This document shows, one piece after another, positions 10,539-22,506 of a stretch of DNA of 64,000 bases; the stretch's first letter is position 1; every line of letters begins with the position of its first letter. The notes under the pieces are model-generated. The model had not been told where the DNA came from. It did no database searches and saw only the letters and a program-made list of their open reading frames with translations. Position numbers and translations under genes: made by a program. Source of the DNA: Gyromitra esculenta (lineage: Eukaryota; Ascomycota; Pezizomycetes; Pezizales; Discinaceae); the NCBI GenBank assembly GCA_038503075.1, contig JBCAML010000007.1, forward strand, positions 930,001-994,000, written 5' to 3'.

Positions 10539-13500
10539 TTCGGTTCTTGATAGGCCAGTGTGGTGGATGGATAGGATCTGAAATATCCTCACTCGGTTGC
10601 GGATCTGCCTGTCTTTTTGGGGTCTTCTGGCTCTGACCAGTTAGAACTGTGCTAAATCTTCTCAAAGGGTATCTTCCGCAAAAATACCTTCGTTTGAAAT
10701 ATTTGATTATGTGGGATTGGTATCAAGCTGTTGGAGGGGGGGAGTGGTAACGAAGAATATGTCGGGAAGATTTGATGTTATAGGACGATCGATGGACTCG
10801 AGGGGAAATGGATCTTGAAAGCGAAACGTTCGATTCGACTTTGGGGTACCAAGGGACTGGTAGTGAGTTATGTTGAAAGGAGTGTCAGTTTACTATTTTG
10901 ATTGCCGAAATGAAGAGTCTAAGTGATTGGTATGCCGGCGGTTGGAAGTGAGCGGTGGAGTGGATGGGCGTATGGGGAAGTCTTTTAAGGATTTAAATTT
11001 GTATGTGCGTATAAAACGGCAAGGCTATTATTTTCCAATTGATGACTGGGCTAGGCTGGACATGATGTTTCTCGGGAGACATCCCAGACCGGTTCACTGG
11101 GAAGATGCTATTCCCTGGCCCGGGTGCGAAATCTAATCTGCATGGGGTGTACAGTCGTCACGGAGGAGGGTTCGCTGGGTTTGTCTCTGAAGTGGAGTGA
11201 GAAACAAGCCTGTGGGATGGACAAGAAGACGATGCATGTTGGAGGCCGCGATCCTGGGTAAGGCTATGTGTTAGGAAAGGATAAGGCTTTCGCGTGCAGG
11301 CTTTATGGATACACAACGAACATACCTTCCACGGAGATGCTGAGTTTCTTGTCTCAACATATAAACCAACATATGACTAGGAATAAATTACGGGGCGGAC
11401 GATAGAACAGACCATCACGCTGTGATCTAGCGATAAATCGAGGCTCGACGGTTGGCTTATGACCTCCTAGGCAAGTACTCACCTTCAAACCAAAACTCAT
11501 AAATCTTGCATGCATCCTATAGTAGTACTTCGAAATTGCATAACTAGGTTGACGGAAGTCTGTCGTAGCCTTTTTACTCGTTGAAATAGAAGTCATCTGA
11601 AGTGGAGAACTTTGGTAACGTGGGATTATTGGTATCTTGATAATATAGTTGTATACCTGTATTCCGCTGACATTTATGAAAAAGCCTAAGTGCACATAAA
11701 ATACGAGGGTGTACGGGGTGTATGGCTTTCTAGGGGATACGAGAAGAAAATATTTCAGGGGCACAAGTGGCTTGTAAGTAGTTCTGTGGTAGCAATAATG
11801 TGCTAATATTGTGATGATATCCACTAGAGTGACTTATCGGCTACCAGAGACTCTAAAGAGGACACGCAACGATCCTCAATACTCCCAAACATTTTAAGAG
11901 AGGCTGTGGGAGGAGTGTTGGTTTCTCGAAGGCACTGCTGGTCTCAATTCTTTCCCCGGTTGTCGTGCTCTCTTCTTTTCTACATCCATGTTAACGCTTT
12001 CATGGTCGATAAACAGATTGATAAAAATTGATTCAGGAAGGGCGGCTAGATAAGAGCGGTTTCGAATTCCTCTCGGAGCTTATTTGATCGAGGCGAGGTA
12101 GCCAAGACATTTCAGGCCCCAACGCTAGGTTAATGGTAGATTCCCAGATCATCTCTTGCAGCAAAAAAAATTTCAGATTTCTAATACATGTATGTTCTCT
12201 TTGTGGTATTTGTTTGCGGGCAAGCTAAGAAAAAGACACCTAAGACAACAAGAACCTGTTCGGATACTACCAAAGAGTGCAGCTTCGAATAATCTAGCTC
12301 TGCTCAGGTGCCAAGGCCGATCTACCAAGGCCTGATTCGAAGGGGGCTGTCATGGGTCACTTTAGCTTCAGCCCTAGAAGGAACTAGTGAATAGGAAACA
12401 GAGATATTGGAAATATATCTTTTTAGTGTTTATATTAAATGTCTCGTTTGAATGCCTTCTGTATCTCTTTTTGTTTGAAGGTTTTTACACCCCAGTCTCG
12501 TTTTTATTCGCTTTTTATTCTTCCATTTTTCCATTTTCGAAAACGACTATTTGGTTGAGTTCAGGCGTGATTTCCGATGAATTCGCGTAATCTCATGATC
12601 CATTATAATCTTTGTCCATAATTCTCATAATTCACCGGAACTTAGGCATAGAAGTTAGCCGACCACGGTTCTTTTCGGTGGAACATGAGTATTCTCGCTA
12701 CTACGACTGTTGTCTACGCAAATGGCGACTAAGATCTGTTCTGGGACGTAGCGAGTCCCCAATTCTTACAACTGTACGATTTAGTAGACATCTAGCTCAA
12801 TACCAATGGAAGTTTTGCATCCGTATTATTGGTGTATGCAGTTGACCGTGCGTAATCGACATCAAGGGGCTCGTGAGCTCCGACCATCTATGCATGGTAC
12901 GCTATTTTGCAGGTATCAAGCGAAGTCTAGCATTGTTTCAAACGTTGTCAGTTATAGGATGATCTACCATTAGTTGTACAGGTGACTCTGTACAGTCTCA
13001 CGGCCTTAGGTTCTTCCGTGTTGCTCGACTTCTTAGCACAGCGAGGGGAATTTCTGAATCGCTCATTGCAAATCCGCATAGCTTCCAGGCAAGACAGGTA
13101 GAAAAGTCAGAAAATAAGATATCTTGCACGCTGCAGAGATTTACAATTGAAATATATGGACATTATAGCCGCGATAGCTGCAGCGTCTACTCGTAAGGAA
13201 GCTCAGTGCTCATTTTCATCGATCTTTCCGGCCCATGCGGGGCCGCGCGAGACGAGACGAACTATTCACAGCAATACCGTTCGTCGGTGCATTCCTCAAA
13301 ATCCATTGTTTCACCACAGATCTATTTTTCTTTTTTCTTTGGCCTGGTCACTAGGATGATCGCCAACGTGGTTTTCATTGGTTTAGCTAGGAGATTTTAC
13401 TTCCTATCAAAAAGCCATAACGTTACACTGCAATTGAACCCATATCGACCCTCCACCATAAGCTCCAGAGCGAAACATGAGCACTATTCGGTTTCCCCCT

Positions 13501-14459
13501 GCATCTCGCAGCGGACGCGCGTTACAACTATCATATCCACCCCTGTTTCTTTTACCATAGATCGAGGAACAATGGTCACGAGCAGAGCTCATGTACATAA
13601 ATCCCGGAATCTTCCTTATCAGCCAAATATGTGTATATAACTCAGGACCCAAACCCTGATAAGCGTTCAAACAAGAGGTGTCAGCACCCTTCTTGCATCT
13701 ATCCAGTAAATAGCAGGAACCCCTTTGAAAACCACATGCAGAGTAGGTAGCGTGTGAAATTGAAACATAAGAAATAGTAGATTGTCTGATTCTACGTATC
13801 AATGAGATGCTGGGAAATTCAGTGAGACATAAGAGACGACCGTTATCTGTGGGCCATTCTTTGATGTTAATGTACATGCATGTGTGAACCTCAAATTTTG
13901 CATCCTCCGCCTTTCGACTTTGTTCTCGCCTCCATTTAGGGCGTCAATTGGTACTTATCGGTTCTACCGAGGGAACAGACCCTAGCATCCGTGATGACTA
14001 TTACACCAATGTAAGAAAAAATTCTTCACATTAGCGCATGAAGGCTTCAGAAGCGTCATCGTATGCATTATGACTGCATTGTTCGTTATTTGTTGGAGCA
14101 CAAGATCTATTTAATCTGCGTTGGATAGTTGGAAGAGACAATGTGTTCTAACCAGCTAGAGCTGAACTGAGATTTCTTTTTCTCATAGTTTGAACAAAGA
14201 GGTACATGTAATTCCTGTTCTAATACGGATATGAAGTGACGCGTTGAACCTAGTTTGACAACTGTAATTGTTAAATTTAAGCTAAGCTGGGGATTATAGC
14301 TTAGGCCTTGAATTCTACGTGCATTAGACCCATAACTATTTCCTGTTTAAATACACTCTCCTAACTCAATCGTCTCCCATATCATGCGCACACAAGTATT
14401 TGTTTGGATATGCAGAAAGTAGATCTGACCGCATAGGCCTCTTCACCAACCGCAATAAT

Positions 14460-14480
14460 TACATGTACATGTACATGTAC
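14460..14480. repeat. Tandem TACATG hexamers
   Basis: Three and a half units of TACATG, giving three overlapping copies of the palindrome TACATGTA. First occurrence of that 8-mer in the window. Confidence 0.9.
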
Positions 14481-15317
14481 CTAACAGAGTCTTTCGGGCT
14501 GTCCAAATACATAGCCCTATCATCACGCGGTCTAGGAATGCCTGATCAGAACATGCAGACCACTGATAGACGAGCAGCCTTCGTCAGAAAACACGTCCAG
14601 AAGACTAGGGTCTCTAATTGGTTAAATCATCCTGTTGAAATAGCTTGAATTGATGAAAGTTACTACACGAGAAATTCAATTTCGGCTTCTTAGCTGCCTA
14701 TGGAGTTCGGAGATACCGTACACATGTACTCTTGTCAAATCTGTCGTGGGTTACACTAATCATAGATCGTGTTAGGAATTACGTTTTCAAGATGTGTACT
14801 TAGATTCACAACAAATTAGAGCTATTACTCTATTATCCCCCGGCTAAACTAAAGTCCGGCAAAAATGCCTGTGCTCAAAGAATAAGAATAGGTATGATGC
14901 AGTGAGGAGCAGCGCGTGACCTTCGTTTTACTCACGTGCTCGTGTCTATGACATGATTGAGTAAATTTGTTGTAGCGAGCATTCAAACCACGACGTCAGG
15001 TGTCAGCAGCATGATCCCGCACTACTTCCGTCAGCACTTGCCCCTCGATTTTGAGAAAATCTGCTCGATATCAGTGATGGAGAGCTCTAAAATGGAGCCC
15101 AGGAGATTTTCTCGGAGGGTTTCGCGTAAGGTGTGAGTTAGTCGGCGGAGGACAAGGGTAGCAAGCACATGTGCCACGGAGGGGGAAACTAGTGTCTTAG
15201 CGTTAGCACTCACTGACAACTCTAACTTACATGCCCCAAACCTCCTGCTATTATCCGATCACGTGCGAGTTGTGTTTAGTATATCGAGGTACAGTACAAT
15301 CGCCCTACAAGAATACT

Positions 15318-15415
15318 CTCTATAAGAATATTCCGCTTACTAGAATACTGGCGATGAAGCAGAGACATTGTACATGGAGAAATAAGAGTATTGCTCTATA
15401 AGAATATTCTTATAG
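15318..15415. repeat. 20-bp perfect palindrome with a direct-repeat partner
   Basis: CTATAAGAATATTCTTATAG at 15396-15415 is a perfect 20-bp palindrome. A 16-bp stretch, CTCTATAAGAATATTC, occurs at 15318-15333 and again at 15395-15410. The pair may be ends of a small degenerate transposon, but I could not define its termini. Confidence 0.6.
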
Positions 15416-16206
15416 AAAGTGGGGGGATATCTGAGAACCTTTCAAATCTGGATAAAATTAGGGCAAAAATTAGCATAAGCTAGGGTATCAAGTAAAAAGG
15501 CACATTCCTAGACCCCTCAAGCCCTCCATTGCCACATCTATTTTGTGAGAGCTATCCTAGTCTGAATATCTTGGCGCATACTTGGCATTTCCTGTAAGAA
15601 GACATGCATTCTCTAAAGTACATGTACCTAGTTTGGTATAATTTCACTGTCAAAAATCGATCTAATTCTTGGTATACTACGGCACCTCTACCAATTACCC
15701 TACTACACTAGTTGGATTTATTACAATATTGGGGTGTAGCAAGTAAGTGAGTTGCTGGCCGTGCTGTCGCTGAGGGTTAGGGGTCAAAAAGCTTGACATC
15801 AAATATATCCTATTCCTACACGTATTCTCTGTTGTTCCTCAAGCTATATGCGTACCCCTCTTTAGAGTAATTGGTGGGCGCAAGAAAAGTTCTAGTAAGA
15901 ATCCCTACTTCACTGGACTTTCTTGAGCATACCAAGCTTCTATTTTTGAATGGAGCCCAGCGCCAAGAATCATAGCTTACATATTTTGTTGCATGTACAG
16001 AGATTGCACCCCACCCCCGTGCATCAGATCGATAAGGTGCCCAACGGTAGTCAGACCACGCTCTTCAGTTTCCTACCAGGTAAGCCTCTTGGTCTTTACA
16101 GCGATTGATGCCCTGATCAATCAAACCCTAACCAATAAACAAGCAAGGTCTGACGTAGATAAACCATTGAATTGCTACGCCAGAGACCACAACAAAGCTA
16201 CGCAGA

Positions 16207-16605
16207 ATGAGAACAAGGGGTTCGGCACACATCAAGGAGTATGAGGTCGACAAGATCGTGGACCGAAAGCTAGATGATAGGAACAATCACCTTTATCGGG
16301 TGAGATGGAAGGGATACGGAGTTGAACAGGATAGCTGGCTTTCGCTTAAGGATTTGAAAGACACTAAGGAAGCTATTGCCGAATATGAAAGGCGGAGCCT
16401 GGAAAAAAAGGAGAATGAAATAGAAGCTCTCGATGGAAATGAGGAGAATACGGGGCACGTGCCAAATGATACGAATGGCGAGAATGAAACAAGGGGCGGG
16501 AGGAAGGCAGCGAAATTCACTCACTTTGCAGATAACGTTGAGAAACTAGAGCAAAGAATTGTAGGTGGAGACTGGCGGAAGGTTGTTGAGAACTTGAAAG
16601 AATAG
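16207..16605 (+). CDS. Small chromodomain protein (132 aa)
   Basis: A single-exon frame from ATG 16207 to TAG 16603-16605. Residues about 12-62 form a chromodomain: YEVDKIVDRK, then YRVRWKGYG, the DSWLSLKDL strand and a C-terminal helix (AIAEYERR). The aromatic positions expected for methyl-lysine binding (Tyr at the start, Trp of RWKGYG, Trp of DSW) are present. The rest is a Glu/Asn-rich linker and a short conserved-looking tail (KFTHFADNVEKLEQRIVGGDW). The closest family look is the chromodomain at the end of Ty3/gypsy chromovirus integrases, but no integrase, RNase H or LTR lies alongside. An in-frame TGA 45 bp upstream argues that this ATG is the start. It may be an intact host or domesticated reader, or an isolated remnant. 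Confidence 0.75.
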   Translation: MRTRGSAHIKEYEVDKIVDRKLDDRNNHLYRVRWKGYGVEQDSWLSLKDLKDTKEAIAEYERRSLEKKENEIEALDGNEENTGHVPNDTNGENETRGGRKAAKFTHFADNVEKLEQRIVGGDWRKVVENLKE

Positions 16606-18640
16606 CCCGATCTTCATCAAGTCACATGTACCTTTTGTCTATTTATAAAGCATCCTGTTGAAGGCGGAGAAATAAAGCAAAAAGTGAGCAAAAATCGGCG
16701 AAACTGAAATACAGAAGCGGAATCTGGGACAGCTTTAGCTTTTTGAGGATTAATAACTTGCAGCATCATAAGATCAAGCCTTTATTATTAGGGAGTGTGG
16801 TGGGTTTGTGAGGCGGTATTAATGTCACGTGCTAGCACCGAAATTTAGAAAGTTAGCTACATGTATCCCCTATATACTTAATCAATACCTATGAAATAGA
16901 ACTCTCACGTGGTGGATAAAAACGAGGAGATCTTTTAGCAATTATTAATGAAGCACGTACATTCTTCCCATCTTAAGGCACGACATCAATGGTTTCAAAA
17001 AAGATGTGTCTGATATTTCTCCTCTCTTATATCTAGTTCAGATTTAGTCGGAAATTCCGATCTGATGAGTTGGTCCCTCAGAAACTGGGGGGAGAACCAA
17101 TGATGTTAATGAACCCATGCAATAGATACTTCGGGGAAACTAGATGATACTGGCTAATAGATCACGATTTTTTAGCCCATGATAACTTGAGGGATCTACA
17201 GGAACAGAAAAATTCATCTGATGCTCTAGGGTTAAAAGAAATTGCTGGAAATGGGTATACTGTACGTATACTCAGCCTAAGAGCTCAAATATTAGATGAC
17301 AACAGTGTTTTTTACGCAACGGGAAAAGCTGGATGTTAATATCGATGGTTAAATATATGATCCGGGGAAAATATAGGTGACGATGAAGTGAAATACGGCC
17401 CGGGGAAAGATTTCACTATCAGTGTACCAAATATTATTTCCATGACGATGAAGATTATAATAAGATCAATTACAAGGCATGTACTCACGTAATTAACCAA
17501 TTTTAAAACTGACCGCATTGAGAGGGTTCGCACCTTTTTCAGTCAGCTCCTATATCTCAGAAAAAAATTATACGTAAACGGTTTTAAAATCAGCGGCACG
17601 GAAACGTCTTTTTGGACCTATCCGGATAGCCTTCATATTACTATACAATGAATACATTATCTAGTAACTAGATTTGTCACTGATATACTATCCGATTAGA
17701 AAGCTTGTCAGTTTGTATCGGTTACTCACATCTCAAGGCTAGCTACAATAGTCTTATCTAACCCTCTTCTACAGCAGAACCACAACCTTTTTCTCCTTCC
17801 GACATCTTTTGACTGACGCGTGCCTAGATCAGCACGCTGCTTGGGCGTGAATGATATATCTATCTATCTATCTAGCACGCTGCTTGGGAGCAGGAACCTC
17901 ACGGCACCCCCGGAGAGAGCCACTACCACAAACGGGAACAAAATGAATTCAATGAACACCATAAAACCTTACAAGATAAATCACTGGGAATCTAGATCTC
18001 AGGATTATTCAATTACCCTGCCGATCTGCACTCGAAATAGCTAGTCAAATTCTCTATTTCAACCTCACCCGCACTAGCGAGCGAGTGACTTCATATGCTT
18101 CATAGCTATAGAAGTAGGCCGTACACATGAATCGGTAAGGATCGCGCAGAGCTACCAACGGAAACGTGTTACTCGTTCACCAAATTATATTCCTCTCACG
18201 AATAGTCCGATATTTGGGCCTCTAGAAGTAGTTTTGGCTTTCTTGCTAAGGCCCCTAAAACCCTTTCTTGTAAAACTTGAGTGAAGGCTCATAACCTAAT
18301 CCACGCCTTCCAAGAACTCCGGGTATGACGCAAATAATGATTTTCTAAAAACAATCTATATACAACCACCGCAAATTTATATGCCCATCACCTTACATCC
18401 CAATGAAGCCACTGTGAAAAAAAAAGCGTAAGAATTAAAGCAAAACATAGACTCCAACCAAAATAAAATAAAAGCATGACCCCTAGCATCCCTTGCTTCG
18501 TCCCAGGCTTTTTTTGTACATTCCTTTCACTTCCTCCATACTTTCGTTTTCCCCATAAACATGATGCCCACAAACATTATAGACGTTATCTCTTTATTGG
18601 CTTTTAAGAAAGAAAAAATAGCCCGCTCCGTAATGCGGCT
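16606..18640. other. Gene-free stretch
   Basis: About 2 kb between the chromodomain gene and the elongase 3' end. No supported gene. It contains the small flanked insertion at 17831-17888. Confidence 0.5.
17831..17888. mobile_element. 28-bp (TATC)n-ended insertion with 15-bp target duplication
   Basis: AGCACGCTGCTTGGG occurs at 17831-17845 and again, identical, at 17874-17888. Between them lie 28 bp that begin CGTGAATGATATATC and end in TATC repeats. Essentially the same 28 bp, in inverse orientation, sits between a different 13-bp duplication at 46589-46643. Long exact duplications around a short repeat-tailed sequence are what target-primed reverse transcription leaves when a LINE or SINE copy is truncated almost to its 3' end. 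Confidence 0.65.
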
Positions 18641-19858
18641 CTATCGTTGTTTCTGCGCCTGTGTTGCTGCCTTCGATGCCCTCCTAGCTTTACCTTTCTT
18701 GGTGTATGAGTCGACGAAGAAGCTGACGAAGAGATACGTCAATGGAGTGAGGTAAAAGCAGTTTGCGAGAACTGCCCAGACTTCACCTGGACCGGAGAGA
18801 CAAGCGACCATGTCTGCCTCGGCGGGGTGTTGTCCTATCATGCTGCCGTTAGTCATGATATCATTGGCAGATGCGGAAGAGGATGGTGAAGAGAGAAGGG
18901 TTGTGGTGGTGGTCGGTGTAAAGTAGATGAAGAGATGAATGGCTGCACCGGATCCGCCGACTATGAATTGGGTGATTTGAAGCGTGGTGAGGGAGCGTTT
19001 CAGGGCGTTGGGGACACGGATGTGGAGGGTGGAGAGGGTGTAGTAGGTGTACTATTTAGTTTGGTTAACAAGATTGAGGGGTAGGCGTGGGGGTTACGAG
19101 GATTACCATGAGAGAGTGGATGAGAGAGTTGAAGACACAGAATATCCAGATGGGAGGAGCCATAAAGCTATAACGCAGATTAGCAACTGGAAGCAAAATG
19201 GTCGTATACAGTGATGGAGAGCATACCGAATACCAGCCCACATGCAAATCATTGCACCAGCATGATGGTAAGTTTGCAAAAGACTACTCTTTTTTCCCTT
19301 GGCAATGATGATCGCCGTATCGATAACCTCATAGAACTTGCTCAAGTAAAATAGCCATCCATAGAACGCTAATCCTTCCTCCCACATTCCAACTGGCCCC
19401 TGACCTAACACATCCTCCGGTACCTGGGTCAAATCTGCGCCAAATCTAGTCTCGGGACGAATTTTGCACAGCGATTCGACCACACCAGAGACACCCCTCG
19501 TGGTAACAATGGACCGATTTACGGCAATGCACATCCCAACGAAAGTCCACAAAGAGTAGACAGCCAAGAAAAGGTTGTGGGCAATTACAAACAGCTTAAA
19601 AGCCCTGGTCTTTGAAATTTGATATGGGGTCCCATTGCAACGGGTATTGAGGGTGTGAACAATTGTAGCGTATAGGGCAGCAATAGTAAGCGGGACACGA
19701 GGGTCGAGAAGTGCTTGATAAAGCGAGTCGGGGATTGAGAACGGATATGCTCCATCGACCGGTGGAATTGTGGGAGACGACGATGACGGTGATGGTAAGG
19801 CACTGATCCACGAGTTTGGTGGCGAGGCGAACCTAAGGGATGAGATTAATGAGGCCAT
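18641..19858 (-). CDS. Fatty acid elongase, ELO family (367 aa)
   Basis: Three exons: 19227-19858, 19107-19167 and 18641-19051, with introns of 59 bp (GTATGC donor) and 55 bp (GTAATC donor). The frame is continuous from MASLISS to ...KAATQAQKQR. The ELO family condenses malonyl-CoA with long-chain acyl-CoA in the ER for very-long-chain fatty acids and sphingolipids. Diagnostic sequence: KFYEVIDTAIIIAKGKK, then LLQTYHHAGAMICMWAGIRF with HH at about 198-199, then MAPPIWIFCVFNSLIHSLMYTYYT. Several hydrophobic segments and a basic C-terminus (KKGKARR) fit an ER multipass protein, and 367 aa is normal. The first His of the usual HxxHH box is Gln here (QTYHH). Subtype (Elo1, 2 or 3) is not assigned. 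Confidence 0.92.
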
Positions 19859-22263
19859 TTTTGGTTGATACTATTCCTCGTTGATTGAAGTGGAGTGATG
19901 TTGATGGTGACAATGGGGTACTGTTTTTTTTCCGAATGGAAGAGGAAATGGAAGAGAATAAGAGGATGGGGGGATGGAAGGTACTCTGATTGCAGGTCAG
20001 TTGCAGTGGTAGCTCGCAGGCAAGATCCCAACCATTATCAATTTAGAGTTCATGTTCTGTTGGGATCCAGGGAAAATCTAGTGGTGGGGTAAACACTACA
20101 ATTGGGAAGTTAGACGGGAAGCCATGGAAGCGGATAAGGCACTTCATTGCTGTTGTCCATCAATGCAGGGGAACACCCGAGACAACATTAAAATACTCGT
20201 TCTCCGCTGTTCGCCGTTCAATCCTCTGCTCTTCTGCTTGCTGGAAGGGTTCAATTGGGCGCTGTGTGAGACCCTTTCCCAAGATCCAGATGGGTCACTT
20301 GTCGCTTTTCCTACACGGTTCACATTTGGCTGCAGGCCATTATTCATCACGACGGCGTGCCCAACAAAAAACAACCACCCCCCAAAAACGGAGATCCCTC
20401 GGAAACAGAAAATCTTTCATCCACAAATCCCAAGGATTTCAGAGGTATGTCCGAGGCTTTTCCCCGATCTGTAGGAAATAATACGGGTTACTAGTATCTA
20501 AGAGACGTTAACCGAGGCCACGGAGACCACCGGAGGCTGACTTATCAAATCAAGACCTTCCCATTTTAAGTTGATTCTCGGAAAATCGTTAATCCATTAA
20601 ACAAAATGCTGCTGCTATTGGCCCATAAACTGTTGGGGGACAGGGGGAGTTCAACCATTTGGTTGTGCTTTTTTCACGGATCCTTCTACCCGAGCTGAGC
20701 TAGGATAGGATCGATGGTTTTGTAACTAAAGACTTTCCTGGAGATAACCGAGAGGCCCCCACTCTCCGAATAGAGTACGACTAGCTCAATTTCAGGCTTA
20801 TAGTCAGCAGATTATTCTGGTTAGCATAGTGAAGACGTTTTCGGTATTTGAGATATCCTCATATTCACCTAATGTTTTCAAAACGGGTTGCCTCTACGTT
20901 CCATGTGGAATAGGTACCGTATCCACAGTACTTTCGAAATATGGCCCAGCTATGTCAAAAGCTAAACTCAATATGGTGCTGAATGTGGTAAAGAACAGTA
21001 CGAGAAAACGGGGTGAATCTGCTATTGTATTGTTGGGAAATGCAAGCTTGATCCTGGAGAACTACCGCACTTGCGTTAGGAACCCAGTGTTGCTTCAGAA
21101 TGCCGCACATACGCTGTACCAGTTGCACCCCTTTCTTGATACTGAAGACTAGAAATCCACCACCCAAGGCTCATTTTGTGCATGAGCCACGTAGTGTTGT
21201 GCTTTTAAGTGGTTGCAAAGCTGGGTCGTATTTCGACAGTAGATATGGTAGCTGAAAGTGATAGACCACGCAATAAAATGCTACTACGTAAAAATAATAA
21301 TTGTGGGTCAAACCGGGTTGTACTGGAGCTCAGCATTCTAATTTACATCTCCCAGCCCAGTAGTTTCTGTAAGATTTTTAGATCCTCAGGCTCTATATAG
21401 TTAATTTTGGTAATGAGAGATCATGTTGTTTAGAAGTCTCCAATGGGATCCTATCATACCTGATTGTTCAATTTTTTTGCGGAAATCTCAGCCCCGCTCG
21501 AACCATTGGTTAATATACTTTTATAGATATTATCTTTATCTTTATCGTTATCGTTATCGTTATCTAGGCCTAAGCATTTAATCCCACGATTATCAAGTGC
21601 ATTTATCATCTATGTTGGCAATCATCGAGTGAAAATTCATGATGCTTAGCGCAGCGTTTCTTTAGTCTACAAATCTCCGTTTATCTTTCAAATAGTATCA
21701 TCAACAGTCGAGGATTGCGATAAGTTCCATGCAGATACTCTTTTTCTACGCTTAATTTACTTTTGTTACGGCAAACCTCGCCGACCCGGATTTTCAACTC
21801 CTGCATCTGTTGAGTTGCCGCTTTCTTTACGTTTTGTCCCCCATGCATATTTGCCTGTCATCGCACTTAGCCCCTCGATGAGATTATGGGGATGCAAGTA
21901 TCTTGGGTAAAGCCCTCCATGATGAGCAAGCCACATGTTCAGGTTTCCCATGGATATCGCCTTAATGGCATATCTCCTGCTTACTTATCTCTAATGAGGC
22001 GACGTGAGTGATTCTTGAAGAACTAAAAGCTGATATAAGAAAGACTTGTTGAGGAGTCGAGAAAAAAACATGATACCATTTTCCATAACACTCTTTACAT
22101 GCCGCGGGATCCTAAAAATCCACTCTGGAATTCCCAAATGACACGCGTCTTCAGACAGGGTATCTTTACACTTATGATTAGCTGCTTGCACTAAATGCTA
22201 ATGAGGGAGAATGTTTCAGTAGTAGCTTGTTTATCAGTACTTCCATATATAGCACTCACGATA
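19859..22263. other. Gene-free stretch
   Basis: Contains the elongase promoter side and about 2.4 kb of unassigned DNA. A hexamer-type tandem (TTATCT/TTATCG, about six units) lies at 21530-21565. No supported gene. Confidence 0.45.
21530..21565. repeat. Tandem TTATC(T/G) hexamers
   Basis: About six consecutive hexamers alternating between TTATCT and TTATCG. Confidence 0.8.
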
Positions 22264-22506
22264 TTAATATTTACCCCTCCCATGACTGGTAAGATCAACA
22301 ACCTCCATCCACGTCATAATGACTTGATACCTCTCCTCGCAGCGCGAGCACCGCTGACCAGCGGACGAGTCGACTTTGTATATATCGACTCCGGGTAGGG
22401 CCTTATGATATTTAGCGATGCTTCCTCGTAACTTTGCGGACACTGATTGGAAGATTGATTGGTGTCTATGACCGCAAGTGTAAGCAACGTGAGTGCGGTC
22501 GCACAT
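22264..22506 (-). CDS. Possible small Cys/His protein (80 aa)
   Basis: A single frame starts at ATG 22506 with MCDRTHVAYTCGHRHQ and continues to a CSRCEERYQ segment near residue 53. The spacing C-x(8)-C-x-H ... C-x(2)-C resembles small fungal proteins that begin with a CGH motif and carry a later CxxC, which probably bind zinc. The gene is short and isolated, and the last 25 residues look less convincing, so an intron or a shorter product is possible. I do not assign a function. Confidence 0.35.
   Translation of the reverse strand: MCDRTHVAYTCGHRHQSIFQSVSAKLRGSIAKYHKALPGVDIYKVDSSAGQRCSRCEERYQVIMTWMEVVDLTSHGRGKY

Larger units (their letters stand above)
10721..16206. other. Gene-free stretch
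   Basis: About 5.5 kb without a supported gene. ORFs up to 156 codons at 11354-11824 and 13407-13877 are rich in Tyr, Cys, Ser and Arg and show no recognisable domain; they look fortuitous. It holds a TACATG hexamer repeat at 14460-14480 and a palindrome with a related direct repeat at 15318-15415. Confidence 0.45.

Noticed and set aside
11354..11824. 156-codon minus-strand ORF
   Set aside because: Composition is unlike the supported genes; no domain, isolated.
13407..13877. Overlapping ORFs of about 150 codons on both strands
   Set aside because: No domains, Cys/Ser/Arg-heavy, mutually overlapping; likely chance.
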